DNA from: Callipepla californica brunnescens
Lineage: Eukaryota > Chordata > Aves > Galliformes > Odontophoridae
Length of the DNA: 64,000 bases
Direction: 5' to 3'
NCBI GenBank assembly: GCA_023055505.1
Contig: JALIRH010000004.1
Location: 51,775,115-51,839,114, forward strand
In this document: one piece after another, positions 1-14,337 of the stretch
Layout of the letters: each line of letters begins with the position of its first letter
Position numbering within the stretch: the stretch's first letter is position 1
Made by a program: the position numbers and the translations under genes
The notes under the pieces: generated by a model
Database searches by the model: none
Seen by the model: the letters and a program-made list of their open reading frames with translations, nothing else
What the model was told of the DNA's origin: nothing

Positions 1-1137
1 CTCTATACAATTGCCTATTATTAAAAGCGACCTTGCTTTCAGCAAGGTAGAGCACGTGTCGGACACCTTCGGGAATCAGCCTGAAAACAACATGGCGTGG
101 TTTGTGCCAGGCCTCTGAGATGCTCTCACATGGTCACACAAGCTGCTGGCTGGCTCTTGTGATAAGGTGGGGAGCACCAGATTGCTGTGTGTGACAAACA
201 CTTTCAATACTGCTCATGCACAGAACTACGTTAGCGTCTCTGAGGAAATGCCAAGCCACTGTGTCATTAAAATCAAGCACGTTCTGTTCCAATTATTTAC
301 ATATCTGTGGATGCTAAATGTGGGGAGGAGATAGGGTCCTTTATCAAGTTGGGATTTGTATTTATGTGTAATGGCTATCATCAATTGATTCTGGACTGCA
401 GCCTCTCCTTAGGCATAATTATACATAATGAGTATCCTGAACTTGGTCTTGGAAGAAGAACATTATGGATGGCAAATTCTCAGAGAAACAAAAAGCTCTC
501 CAAGAACGCCAGGTGACTTGTTAATGAGGCCAAACAAATAATTGGTGACAAATACGCTATTCCATGTTTGTTTTTTTTCCATCCTCTTCTTTTATTTTCC
601 TTCCCTGATCATTCAGTGTCCTGCACAAATGGCATCAGCCTCTGGTTGTAAAATCACTCCTACAGGTCTGCAGTGCCAGCTCCTCTCCCATGGCTTTCTG
701 AGGATAGTGACTGACACACTCTGCCTTCTCTTAATGTTAAGCCCTGGGCTTCACAGGGAGCTGAGTCAGACCACCATGGAGCACTTCTGAAAATTGCATG
801 CATAATCTGACATTTCCTCAGTGATTTATACAATGTCTGCATCTCTTCAAATTAATTTTAAATAGCATCTAGCTTAAGATTACTGGCACAGGTCAGCCTG
901 AGCTGCACAGGGGATGGCAGGCTTGTGCCAAACACGGAGCACAGCTGGAACTGGAGTCTGAGCAGCTGGGATGAATTCAGTTACAGATGCATGGTGCTAT
1001 TTTTAGTCCTTTTTACCCCTCAAAAGTGTGCAGGCAGCCATTAAGGAGACACGGTGTCAACACTAAGGACACTGTGCTCATTGAACAAGGTAGGCTGCAG
1101 CCTGTGGTGCTGACACAGCCCTTCCTTATGACTTCTT

Positions 1138-1216
1138 TATGTCTCTGTTCATTGCAGGGAAGTTGGGCTAGATGACCTTTGGGGGTCCCTTCCAACTCAA
1201 ACGGTTCTATGATTCC
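1138..1216 (+). mobile_element. CR1 3' tail fragment
   Basis: GTTGGGCTAGATGACC and CCTTCCAACTCAAACGG then TTCTATGATTCC, the usual CR1 3' end. Confidence 0.85.
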
Positions 1217-4066
1217 TTGCAGGACCCCAGCCCAAAGGCAGAGATAGGAAGAGCCATAAGCAAAACCTTCCTGAGAGTCTGGGCAGGGCCAGAGGCAGGC
1301 TGAAGGCTCAGGAGAGGGGCAAGAGGTGACATTACACAGCACAGATGGTCCAAAAATGCCTTCCACCAGTAGACACCATAACACTAGGAATCCAAACTGG
1401 CATCACACACTCTAGCATCCAAGGCTGCAGCTTCTTATGTCTCACATGCCACTCCAGGGCTTTCTCCCACTGATTTGATCTGTGGTTTCAAAGGACAAAA
1501 CAGGCAGTCTGAGACTACAGGTTATTCTCCTCTGAGATAATTCCGACTGCATTTTCCTACCCCTCAGCTTTCCACCACGTCCCACAGCTTTGCATCCTTT
1601 ATAAGACTGGATTCAGCCAGCATACACAAAGCTGATCATTTGTTGCTTTTTGTTTTAGGGCTCGTCTCGAAAGAGGGAGTGATCAGGTATAATTTACAAC
1701 AGAGAACTGAAGAGGAATAGGTTAGGAAGCTGCCCATGCTCCCCCTTCCCTCAATCCTTATAGGTGGCATTTGCTCACAACCTCATTTCTTGCTGCTATT
1801 CAGAGGACCGCTCATCTTCAAATATATTCTTTGCTGGCCTGGCCTCTGGAATCCCCTTTTGCTCTCACTTCAAACCTGCTGCAAGGCGTCAGTCTCTGGG
1901 TTTGCCCCTGATGAAATGCACTGTTCAGTGTCTTGCCAGAGGCTTCTTCCTGCTTCCCCTCCAGTGCCCTCAGAAATCAGGAGCACAGGTCCTCCAGGCT
2001 GCATGCTTTGTCCATTAAGAGTAATCCTCATTGCCTAATTATCCACTCCAGCACCATGATAAAGTTGCTTAATAATTCTGTTCTATTCGTTCTCTCCCTT
2101 CCTGAGATAAGAAGACGCAACAACGTCCTACTGGTGAAGATTAAAATCAATAATTCATGCCCTCACCCCATCGCTTCCAGTTCTCCTCTTGAATGCCCTG
2201 CTGTTTTATCTTGTCACTTCAGTTTCCACTTTATCAGCTTGTTTTAATCATATTTCTCCTTTTTATCATCTAAAGCAGTTCTGTTTTTCCATGACAAAAC
2301 AGCACATTCTCCCTCTGACCTGCACACCTCACTGTATTTTCACACCCAGCCATTGCATCTTCAACCCAGAACGTGTTGATAGTGATCTGCACATCCAGCA
2401 CCTTCCCTCTTAACAGTTCTCCATCACAAACACAACAACTGGTTTTGAAAGCATGGCACCCAAGTTTCCATATACACTCCAAAGGGCAGAGGCAAGGCAT
2501 GTTATGCTCCTCCTGCTCAGTCTCCTTGCTATGCCCTAGAGCAAGCAAGGTGCTGTAGGCAGCTCCTCTCCTCCCCCACTCACACACACAAAGGCATGCA
2601 CAAACCCCCAGCTGCCCACCTCGCTCCTGCACAGACCTTAAAAATAAAGAACAGATCGATTGCTTTAAATCAGTCTGGAGACATCAGGCAATCCATTCTA
2701 TACGTCACAGACTTCATCTCTTTCTCTTGCAGGTAAAACTTTCTTTTAAATGAGAGTACAGAGAGCAATTCTGCAGAAATGCTCTGTGCTTCGTCTGCTC
2801 GGCTCTGACAACTTAATGGCACAAGGCTGCATCGGCTCCTTCTCCTTAGAAAATACAACAGCCAATTTACTTACAAGCACAAATAAATAACACAGAAAAT
2901 GGCATTCTGCTGGACGGCAGCATATTTTTAATTCCAGAAGAAAAACTAGTTCTACTTGACAAGAATTTTGATGGATTTCTGCCACAGACACAAAAAGAGG
3001 AGCTGAGGAGAAAGAGCCATGTTCACCCAGCAAGCAGAAGCTGAGATGCACTTCCCAACTCCTTCCCCAGCTACGAAGATCCTTCTGACACTGCCACCTG
3101 TGCCAGCTTTCTCTTGATTCTGCCCTTTTTCAGCCATTTTCCACCTTGATCCTTAAGGCTGGCAACAGCACTGCCTTTCTGCCTTTGCATTTCCCTGTGA
3201 ACTCAGTTCTGCGGTGCCTTGATATCATTTGTTGGCTCAGATGAACTGTTTGTTTTTCCCTCAGTGGTCCCAGGCAGGTACAAGACGTTAAAGCACAGTG
3301 AAGACAGAAAACCTCTCAGCATCTGAAGAGTACTAGGCGTCAGCAGGATGCTGCTGTGAACAGGCTGCCACAATATGTTGTACGATTACACATTTACAGG
3401 ATTGCACAGCATACAAACTACACACACACTGGGAGATGAGATGCAAATGTTGCTCATGAGAATGGCAGTGCCTCTGCCAGTGCCCAGGTTCTCCACCACT
3501 CTGCACAGCTCATGCAGTGACACGTGGACTTACCACCAGCAAGAACCAACTCTGCTTCAGCTGATCTCACCACACTTATATAGTACTGATTACATAGCAG
3601 TATGTAAATAAACTACAAGCAGAAGGTTGTTAAGCTGAAAAGTCAAGGCTCATGAGTAAATATCCCCCAGTAAAGTACTGTTGCTGGATTATTTTTCCCC
3701 CTCTTCATCCACCAGAGCTGAATGCCTTCAGCTAAAAGCTTCTCAGAAAGTCTGGGGTGAGTAGCACTGAAAATTTCAGTCAGAACATTTAAATCTGGCA
3801 GGCAAAACTGTAAACAACTGGAATTAAACAAGAAGCATCAGACTTGTAATGACTGGCATGACCATTATTCCAGGCAAGCCGCACACACTGCAGAATCCCA
3901 CGGCCATGTCTCATGGGGGAAGCATCACCATTCACTTGTAAGCATCTCTCAGCCTCAATGACAGGCTTTAAAAAATGCTTTATATGGTACATGGAGATCC
4001 TTGGCTGTCCATCTCCTCATTTATAGCGGTTGAGGATGTGACCCTAGAATATAAATTCCTTGTAGC

Positions 4067-4275
4067 ATCATAAAATCATGGGACCATTAAGTCTGGAAAG
4101 GACCACTAAGACCATCCAGTCCAACTCCAGACTGCCCTCACCATGCCATCAGTGCCACATCCCCACAGCTCTGGAACACCTCCAGGGACGGTGACCCCAC
4201 CACTCCCTGGGCAGCTGTGCCACTGCATCACCACTCTTTCAGAGGAGACATTTTTCCAACACTCCCAGACCATTT
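4067..4275 (-). mobile_element. CR1 3' fragment, reverse orientation
   Basis: Begins with the complement of the CR1 terminus (ATCATAAAATCATGGGACC) and continues through the CAGTCCAACTCC and CTCCAGGGACGGTGACCCC blocks. Confidence 0.9.
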
Positions 4276-4844
4276 TTTTCTGTGCAGTCTTCCAGACGCT
4301 CTGCCCCAAGCCTGTAGTGATTCCAAATCCCAGCACGATCAGCTCTGTGTGTGTGATCTGCCCACGCTATCTTAGCGATGGCAAAAAAGGCAGCACAGGG
4401 AACAACGGTCCAGCAGTGTCCAGGATGCTGTGCTGCTCAACATCACCAGCAGCACAAGGGAAGCTACAGAAACAGTCTGAAAATCACCTGTGGTTTAGGC
4501 TGCGCTACAACCGACAGATTTAACCCCAGATTTAAGTTAGCAGAAAGCAAGCAAAATGGAAATTCATCTCAAGCTACTTTTTAAGGCCCATTTTTCAACA
4601 AGTCTATTTTACGCTCCACAACCCAGCATCATTCTCTGTAATCTTGGAAAGAGTATTACCTTTTGGCAAGTTAAAACTGGATGGTGTGAGGGGGTAGCAA
4701 AAAAGCCACAGAGAGCCCTGCACACCTTCCCTCTAATCTACCAGCATCCCACTGCAGAATGATGGAGCAACAGGAGCTGATTTGTAGTTCAGTACCTTCA
4801 AAACCTCCAGCTGAAGCCAAGTGCTCCTACCACATACAGCAAGG

Positions 4845-5090
4845 AGAGGTTATGCTTTCAGACTGAAAGAGCAGAGATTGAGACTTGATATAGGGAAGAA
4901 TTTTTTTACACTAAGGGTGGTGAAGCACTGGTACAGGTTGCCTAGAGAGGTGGTGGTGCCCCGTCCCTACAGACACTCAAGGTCAGGCTGGATGGGGCTC
5001 TGAGCACTGATGGAGCTGTGGGTGTCCCCATTTGTAGAAGAGGAGATGACCTTAAAAGGTTCTTTCCGACTCAAACGATCCTATGATTTC
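4845..5090 (+). mobile_element. CR1 3' fragment
   Basis: GGGAAGAATTTTTTTACACTA, GTACAGGTTGCCTAGAGAGG and the terminal TTCCGACTCAAACGATCCTA are the CR1 ORF2 end and tail. Confidence 0.9.
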
Positions 5091-8000
5091 TCTGTGCCCC
5101 TTCTCAACCCACTCTTCACCTTTCTCTAAGCACAAGCCACGCAGACCTTCATGTGCCCTTAACAGCTTCTTATCTATCCTAAAAGAGCAGCTGTTACACT
5201 GCAAAACTTATTATCTCTGTGTCTCAGTTTAAGTCTAATACTCATCATGCTCTGAAAAAGTTCTTGGCTTGATTGTTTTTTCTTTCTATACAGAGCAAAT
5301 GTCCTTTTCAGGATCATTTTTCCTGGGGACACCGTATGAATGACCTGCCTGCAGCAAGCAATACTGCAACGGGGCATTTTCCATTTTTGTATTTAAGACA
5401 AAGAATTTATTTTTCTTATTTCAAGATTTGGCCTTTATTTTGGCTGGAGAGACGCAGCATTTGTCAAAAAATGACACAAAGATCAATAAAGTGCTAAATG
5501 GTTGGAAATAAAAATGATGGAGCTGGCTTTCAAAGGAAAAAAAGTAGATATTGAACTGTTTTCAGCAAACAATTATTCTAGTAATTAAACCACAAAGCCC
5601 TGAGCATCGATTAGACACCAAAAATAAAATCTGATTATCTCAAAGACTCATTTTCATGCAAACACTAAGGAACAACAGCAGACTTGAGCTCTGTGCACTT
5701 AGTCTCCAAAGGAAAATGTATTTGCCCACATTGGTAACAAAAAAGAAGGCTGATCCCACATTCCTTTTGCATCAAGAACTGAACATCGCCTCTCAGTGCG
5801 ATGCAATGCTCTTGAGTTGTACTACCAAGCTGGGGCTTATGGCTCCAGACACTGGTTCAATAGCCTTGCATTTGACTTCTTGTATAACCACAGGAAAATA
5901 AATTAATCTCTGTCACTCCTTTAAATAATTCAGTGGTGAAACTCCACTAGCTTCAGCAGAATTGCAGCATTTCCACCAGAAAACATGCCCTGCCCAGGTA
6001 CGCTGCCACATTATATGCCTACAGGGTCTACTGATGCCTTAGTAATGTAAATAGCATTGTGCAAGCCACCAGGAGAAGACCAGCTCCATGGACAAGGTGA
6101 TAACACAACTGCTACTCATTAGTGTGAGCCTACCCAAACTTCATACCTGCCACTAATGAAGAGTCCATGAAAAGATACTGCTTTAATTATTTGTATAATG
6201 CCATACCCACTGTCTGCAAAAGTCAGCTGAAGACTTGGTCCCCAGTTGGTTAATACCCATTTCCCCTTATGGTAAAACCCACAGCTGTGAAGGCTGAGGT
6301 TCTGATAAGTGAAGCTTCTTTATCCAGCTGGGGAAGAAGAGAAGGAAAATTCAGTAGTTTCAATAGGCAGATAACAAAGTGAATGGGTTTTCTCAAAAAC
6401 TCTCCCAGCCCCACACCTATGAGGATGGCCCCTAGGAAAACTGCAAGGAGAGTAAGTGCAAAGCAGTGGAGAGAGAACATGGAAACTGAAGGATCTCACA
6501 AGGAGCAAAGTACAGTGATCTTTCAATGTGCTTACACTCTCCATCAATTTATTCTCAATCTCTACAAACGGCCTCCATCACTGGGAGATTTTATTCACTA
6601 GAAACCAGAAACCTCAGGAAATTATGGCTCTGTTCGGAGGGCAGATCACTGAGAAGGTCGCAGGAGAGCCAAGGACTCAGGAGACTGCAGAACATGCTTG
6701 GAAGCATGGTGCCAACTGAAAAGCTGGCTCCAGCCAGGTTCTGCTTTGTGGGTGATGAAGGAAAGATGCAGCCTAGAAGCAGTGGTTCAGGCTGGGCTCC
6801 AGGACAGCAGAAGGGCAAGTTATTATGTGTATCTGTGGCTCACATCCCCAAGTGCAGAACAGGGCTAAAACAAGCAGACTGTTTGTGGAGCATCCTGCAC
6901 TGCAGTGGGAGCTGGACACTAGTGCTGGCAGACCTTCCCCAGAGCAGCACAATGAGGATAATTACTCAGCTCTTCTACTTCTAAAGAAGCCAAAGCTATG
7001 CATGTATTGGAAAATGATAATGTGCTTACCACAAATGCAGTAACTACATCTAAAACTCTTCATTAACATGGAAATGCCAAATAACAAATTAGAATCAAGT
7101 ATCTACAATTAGGCTAAAAACCCACAACAATTTGTTATTCTTTGCAATAAATCATTTTTCATACCATTTATTGCAAATGAGGTCTCATTATGTAACGACA
7201 GTCAGCTCTTCCACTACTTTGCAGCTTTATTAATTGCATTCACAGCAACTCTCTAATATAAATAAGCAACATTATCTTCATCTATTGACTGGGAAGCCAG
7301 ATGTGATATATGCAGATTTGGATAATTACAGCCAAAAGGAGGCAGGAGGAGCCAGAGCCAGTGGAGAAAGCAGGGACAAACCTCTTCACTGCATACATAG
7401 CCCTTCCCACCTGAGAAGCAGAATTGCCATTTCAACACCAACAGGTTCAGACCAGCACTGAGTTCTGCCAGTCTCACCCAAAGCTCTTCTTACTGTCCTA
7501 ACACAATTACACAGATGATGCTTCCCCTTCAGCTAATAACAAAACTTTCTGGTGAATGTTGGGCCAAGAGAGGCAATGAGTGTTTCAAGTCAGTGGATAT
7601 TTATCAGGAATAATGACTCAGACACATGATGACAATCAAACCAAAATGGTTTCACTGAGCCTGTGCTGGCTGAGGATGAAACCAGGCTGACTGCTGAAAT
7701 CTCTCCTTGGAGGCAGAGCATGACAGTCTGATTATGGGTCATGCAAAGCAAGGAGCTGCATGTATATTTGGTAGACAAAGGTGGACGAGGCAGCTCCCTT
7801 CTTACCCTGCAGAGGGGGAAATATGTCAAAACATCTTCACAATGAAACCTCTCTGAAAGGCACTGAAGAAGCAAAGCGATTCTGTTTTGTGGTTGGACAG
7901 GCAGTGTCAAGGTGTGCACCTTGGTAGGACTGTTTTTGTTTGGTGTTTTGAAACACTACGAGGCCAAATTCAACCCCTGAACAAGCAGGCCTGGCTCCAT

Positions 8001-9037
8001 AGGATTGATGGCAGAAAGCCCTACCTCTGCATCTTGCTGGCCTTGTACTTTAATCTGGGTCCTGAGTCTGCACTTCCTATCAGTAGCTATGGATGAGGCT
8101 CTGCGGATAAATGAACATCCCAAAATCTTGTTGAACTTTGCTTCCACTCAACAGGCACTGTAAAATCATCACCTCCCAGCCAGCTCCGCTTGGCGCTACA
8201 AGTGAAAGTGTTAATTTATCTTTAGATCATCTCTCATCTGCGTTCTCCATTTGTTTCACTAGATCAGCTAGCAACCTGCATGCCAACTCCCTGGTCTCAC
8301 CCATGCCTGAATTAAAATCTCCCCAGGAGGACAGGGTTGCACCCAACAGGGTAGGATGTCCTTGTGCTGTTTACACTAACAGTGCTCTCAGCCTTCAAAA
8401 TGCCTCAATACAAAATCAGAGAGTTGTCAGAGGGTATTTTGTGGCATTTTTTGTCCCTGTCTCTCTACTCTGAAATGAGTCTGTTGTTTCTTAAGCAGGT
8501 TTAGATAATCTCCACCAATTTACTTACACTGAAAGGCATTACTCTGATTGGAACTGGTCAAAGACTACTATCAGATTAGAACAGTGATAAGATGTGGCTG
8601 TAAGAGGACATTTTGGAATATGAACCTCTCTGAATTAGCTCCTGATTTTGCTGCCATCATCTGTTCAAATCACAAAGAAACAATTTGACATACAAGAACC
8701 TTTATGAAATTATCAGGATAAAGCTTCAGAACCAAATCTGCCTTCAAAGTAGCAGCAAATGTTTATTACCTAAAGGCTGGTGGCCACTGTAGAGCTTCCA
8801 AAGCCCATGAAACAGAACTGAAAGTTTTCTGCTCATTTGAGACGTGTTGAACCAGAAACAGATACACAGACAAAGAAGTTACTGGCAAGCCCCAAGGAAT
8901 GCATAAGCAGAGGACAATTTCTTAACTTATTTTTGTTGAGGACTGATTGTCACACTGGTTTTAAAGGAGAACAGATACACTGCAGAACTGAATTCACATA
9001 CACAGGCATTCCAGCAACACATACAGCTCACTTCATC

Positions 9038-9238
9038 GAATGATAGAATTGTTTGAGTTGAAAGGGACCTTTAAAGGACACCTGGTCCAACTCTCCTGCA
9101 ACAAACAGGGACACCTGCAGCTCAATCAGGTGCTCAGAGCCCTATTCAACCTGAATTCAACGTGCCTGCAGGGATGGGGCACCCACCAACTCTGGGCAAC
9201 CTGTGCCAGTGTTGTACTACCACTATTTTAAAGAATGT
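9038..9238 (-). mobile_element. CR1 3' fragment, reverse orientation (left half of a back-to-back pair)
   Basis: ATGATAGAATTGTTTGAGTT is the complemented tail; CTGCAGGGATGGGGCACCCA and CTGGGCAACCTGTGCCAGTG follow. It abuts a plus-strand CR1 piece. Confidence 0.9.
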
Positions 9239-9535
9239 TTCATATCCACTCGGCTGCAGATATCACCAAGTTGGGAGGAAGTGTCAATCTGTCTGAGGAT
9301 ATGAAGGTCCCACAGGGATCTGTGCAGGCTGGATCGTTGGGCTGAGGCCAGAGGGATGAAGTTCAACAAGATCAAGTTTTGGGTTCTGCACTTTGGCCAC
9401 AACAACCCCAGGCAGCCTCAGGCTTGGGGCAGAGTGACTGGAGGTGTTCCAGAACCATGAGATGTACTAAGGGACGTGGTTTAGTGCGAAAATATCAGCA
9501 ATAGAACAGATCGGTGATTCTATTTGATCTTGATG
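9239..9535 (+). mobile_element. CR1 ORF2 fragment plus 3' remnant (right half of a back-to-back pair)
   Basis: GGGATGAAGTTCAACAAGATC, GCACTTTGGCCACAACAACC and TAAGGGACGTGGTTTAGTG are CR1 ORF2 and UTR blocks on the plus strand, degenerate and with internal loss. Confidence 0.75.
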
Positions 9536-11334
9536 ACTACATTCCCAGCTCACTTTAACACACATGAACCAACAGACCAAAGCTCCAAGCTCTCTCCTCT
9601 TCTGTGGCCCCGCACACTGAGCAGGTCTCATCCTTCCCAAACAGAACAGCTGCTTCATGCCCATCACCTGAGACAAGAAGAGGTTTGGGGCTCCAAGTGG
9701 TCTTCACTCAAGACCCATTACCAGCTGTGGGGCTCTCACTCCTACTAAGACCCTCAGGTCCTTGTCAGATGACGGGATGTGTCAGGCCCATATGCTCCAT
9801 CCCATGCAGACCATCTTCTGTAGGGAGCTCTTTGTCTGAACTTATGGTGGGAACTCTCACCTGCAGTTTGCGAGGTCTGTAGGATGCAGCATCACCCACG
9901 AGGGAGGTGGATGCAACAAAGGTCAAAAAAGACAAGGTGCAGCAGCAGGAGAAGGCATAATGAAATATTTAAAGACCTTAGCATGGATTTTATGTCTCCT
10001 GGCATGCAGATAAATCTCCACATTATATGCTAAAAGTAATCAGCCTGGAAAAAGATGCAGGTGTTTCATGACAGTTCTAGCAGGGGGCTGGTTGCTTATC
10101 TTCCAACAGCTTTCACTAAATCCTGCAAACCAGTCAGTGAGCAAAGCTCTAATCTCAAAGCCAACATTAATAGCCTTCTCTGAGAAAGAAACCGTTATCC
10201 AACACTGCATTTGAGAAATGCATAGAGCCAAAAAAGGTTGGGAACCACAGTTTTCTTTTGGCTGTTTTGGAAGTATCACAGCTTCTTGGCCCAGGTGAGC
10301 TCTGGGCCTCAAATAGTTCAGTTTTTTTTTACAGCAAAGGTTCTGCACTGGGAATTTTCTAGGGAAAGGTTTCTTTTTCCGCAGCATGCACAAAACCTCT
10401 TCGGATCACCTGAAATCTGCAACTCTGTGGGTACAGAAAGAGTAAAGCCACAGAGCACTTTCAAAACTTAGTCCTAAACACGGAAGACAAATTGTTGGCT
10501 TGTCCTGTAACATTGTGAAGTAGTTGACAGATTCAGGCAATTACTGCTCAAACTTGGTTAGAGGTTTGATGGACAGACCAGGTGAACTGTTGACTTGATC
10601 CAGTTCATCACAACATCCCAATTTATAAATCTGCCCACTGACTGAGAAATGCCATTTGTCCGCATTGATTTGAACTCCCCTGAGGCACACAAGAGCTTAA
10701 GATTCCTTTTCAAAATTATTTTCTACAAGATAACAAGCAGATCCACCAAAGCCAAGAGAGCAACAAAACACAGATTTATGGATTAGCTTTTGGATTTATA
10801 ACTGAGGCAGGTGCAGAAACCCGTGTGCATTTTATGCATGCAGAAAATTTTCAATCCCACTACTTGTGAACGGTGAGCAAGACACTGTGAAACAGATTAG
10901 AGTAAGTCTAAAAATGCCACTGCTTTCTTGTGCTACTGGCCCCAGTGTTTCTGCATCAAGGACTTGAGATATGATGCTGCCTGTGCTGCAAGGGAAATGA
11001 GCTCAGCCCAGCAGTGATAAAAACTATACAGCAAACAAAATGAAGCTTCAGCGAGGGAAGGGGATGACATGAAGTCACTGCTACCTGTTTTCAGATGCAC
11101 ATCTTTGGGCCCTAAGCTAAGTTATCAGCAAGCTCAGACCTCTGATTTCAGTATGAGTGTTTTATGTGGAGCTCTGCGTACCTGAAGGACATTGCACAGT
11201 AAACACCTTGGAAGGTTCCTGTGGTCACTGAGTCACATCTCCCTGCAGTGAGCATAACCAGCTGCTTTCAGGCATTTCTCTACTCGGAACATTGCTAAGA
11301 AATTCAAAGCAAAGTTTGTGTTGAAGGAAGAGTA

Positions 11335-11452
11335 CCAAAGAGTATCTACCCAGGGAGGTGGTGGACTCGTTATCCCTGAAGGCGTTCAAGAGCTGTGGAG
11401 ATGCAGCACTGAGGGACGTGGTTTAGGTGACATGAAGGGGATGGGTTGTATC
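11335..11452 (+). mobile_element. CR1 3' fragment
   Basis: CCCAGGGAGGTGGTGGACTC, AAGAGCTGTGGAGATGCAGC and ACTGAGGGACGTGGTTTAGG are CR1 ORF2-end and UTR blocks; the terminal octamer repeats are missing. Confidence 0.85.
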
Positions 11453-14089
11453 CATTGGATCAGCAACTATCAGTATTTTTTGTTCATCAGCAAAAATAAT
11501 ACCAGGAGAAAGAGGAGCAATTAATTATTAATTACTCCTAATGTTGTAATACCTGAAAGCCCACCTGAGACCATGCACTCCTGTAATAAATGCTCTACAA
11601 ACGTGTACAGAGAGATCATATTTCCCAAAAGAACCTGAATCAATACATCACCACAGAAGCCATGAAACCAGCCCACTGATGGATAACAGGACAAGGAACA
11701 GAAGGAAGGGATTTGTGCAAGGTCACATAATAAAGCAGTAAAACTGGCAGCAATGAAGCAGAGGAGACCAGGCTCTGCTTACAGCCAGTCTAGGTCAGAC
11801 TGAAGGTCTGGCTTGGTTAGTAACTCAGCACCCAGCAGCATCTGTTTTGGGAAAGCTTAGGGATGGAACAGGCATACAGCAATGCTTCCCTCCTTGCAAA
11901 GAGTCCCATTTATTATTTTGCTTATTCCTTCCCTTTATTCTTTGGTTATTCTTCCTCTTCCACGTATGTTTTCCAGCTCTGCTGCATCCTCTTCTAGATG
12001 CACAGAGTGGCACAGAGTATTTAGGATCAAAACGATGGCTGTAATTTAACTCTCTTTTCCCCTGTTCCTCCCATCCCACCTGGTCCATGTTCCTACTGCA
12101 ATATCTTCCATCTCTGTGCAGTTGTTGGTATCTTTGGAATGGGATATAAGAGCAGACACTATAATGGATGCCTGAAGCAGATCCAGAATATATGAAGAAT
12201 TATGAGTTCCACTGTTTTTTTGAGCCCTCGTATTCATCATGAGAGCCCACACATCAGTGACTACTCAGTGCTTAATAACTAATCATTGCTGCTGTCAATT
12301 AGCACTGCTGAAGAGCACTATCCCTGATGATTCATACTTGGGGATGCCAGCTCTGGTTTGAGGGATGCTGTTGTGGTGGCCACGCAGGTCCATGCTCACA
12401 GGGACAGCTCTGGAAGACATCCCAGGATGTCTTCCAAACACGGAGCAGCTAGGGGAGAGTCCCCAGCAAGCACTGGGGTCTAATGCTCCACACAACCAAA
12501 AACAGAAAAGGACTTCATTTAACCACTTTTTACAGACATAAGAAATACTGACGTCCAAGAGAAAGGCATTTTTCTCATAGGATTTCACCTGTCAGGTGAT
12601 ATGGGAGGTGTGGGGAGAGGGAGGTGACCAGAATCCTCTAAGATTCTCCATGGGTGTTAGACTTGTCCTTGAGCCAAGGAGAGAGCATCAGAGACCCAGC
12701 TTTGCAACACTGCAAAACCAGTCTGTGCAGTCAGACAGAAGGAGGGGCGATGTGGGAATGCAGCTTAGGAAAGGAACAGTAATAGAGAAACTTGGGAGAG
12801 CTCCTGGCCTCGCTTCAATAAAGCCTCAAGTACGATACATTAAAAGAAATGATAGGTTATTGGGAACAGCCTTGCTGAAACCCTTTATTACATTCCAGGC
12901 TTGGATGAGGTTGTGATTAGGAGTTATTCAAACACAAACACACAAAAAAATAGAAGAAAGCAAAAGCCTCCAATGACTCTCACTGTATTGACCCCTCTCA
13001 GTGATGAATGCTGATGCCCGACATTTTTGCAAAACACCAATTGCTTGTGGTTTGAGATAATTATTTTATTGTCAGTTGAAAGCCAAGCAATTTACTTATT
13101 TCCAATACTGGTCCCTAACTCACTCTCGAGCAGGGCAGGATTTATTTGTTTATCAGGAGAGAGCATCCTTTCAGAAAGGAACTTAGATCTCATTTGATCC
13201 CCCAAGTCATCTTAATTCGAACCAACACCAGTGGGGAGGCAGGGTTAGCATCAGTCATCTTGGCTCACACTGCCTAAGCAGAGAGAGAACTTATCTACAT
13301 TCTCATTAGAGAGGAATATTTTAAAACCATCTTTTCTACAAATTACCATCAATCTCCGTGGTAATGGCTGCAAGGAGCTCTTCTCTTACAGTTTTCTCTT
13401 ACTTACTCTGCAGTTGGAGCCAATATTTCAACCCAAAAGATCAGCCTCTGATGCAAATCCCCAGAAGAGGAGAGCCAATTCAAGGCCAGTGAACCTTCAC
13501 ATTCTCTTTTTCTTTAGAGGGCTGAAATGCCATGAAAGCAGACAGATCTTTTGCACCACAGCTTATATCGCTATTAGAAAATAGATGTGATTTCTGCAAC
13601 ATAAGGACAAGGCTCTTTGTACAAAGCAAAGGCCACCTAGGCGAGCACATAAAGCAAAAATTAATAACTCTGACCCAGGGAGAGCTGCTGGCCTGCCTAC
13701 ATTCTTCAATCAAGCTAAGTGATTACTGAAACCCAATGGGAGAGAGGGCTGAAAACCTTGTCCTCTGTCTAAATGGAGCCAAGATTTCTGACATATATAA
13801 AGTGAAGGGTAGAGGGTGAGGCAAAGCACTCTAAAATATGATACGTGCAACAGCACACTGAGACTTGAGAAGAAACTGGATTACTGCAGATTAAAAAGAC
13901 AGCCAGGATACCAGGATTCCTGTTACAGAAGAGCTGACAGACAGTGGGATGGACAGACTGTCCCAAAGGAGCTGACAGACTCTGGTGCACACACACACGG
14001 TGCTGGGCTCTGCTGTGCCCATTGGACCCATCCCTTAATTAAGGCCAAAAAAATTATGTGAGTAGCAAATACTGAGCCATGCTCGATAA

Positions 14090-14337
14090 GTTGAGAGATA
14101 ACACACTCAAATTGCACCAGCGGAGGTTCAGGTTGAATATTAGGAAACATTTCTTCTCAGAAAGAGTGGTGATGAAGTGGCACAAACCGCCCAGGGACTG
14201 GTGGGGTCACCATCCCTTGAAGTGTTTAAGAACTGCAGAGAAGAGGCACTGAAGGATGCAGTCAATGGGCATGGTGGGGGTGGGCTGGGGTTGAGGGTCT
14301 TTGAGGTCTTTTCTAACCTTATTGATTCTATAAATCA
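14090..14337 (+). mobile_element. CR1 3' fragment
   Basis: GGTTGAATATTAGGAAACAT, TTCTTCTCAGAAAGAGTGGT and TTTTCTAACCTTATTGATTC mark the ORF2 end and tail. Confidence 0.9.

Noticed and set aside
6376..6450. Minus-strand hydrophobic segment after a CTCTCCTTGCAG acceptor-like site, considered as the ARMH4 transmembrane exon
   Set aside because: The hydrophobic run lacks the following Arg/Lys cluster and does not resemble the ARMH4 helix or its flanks.
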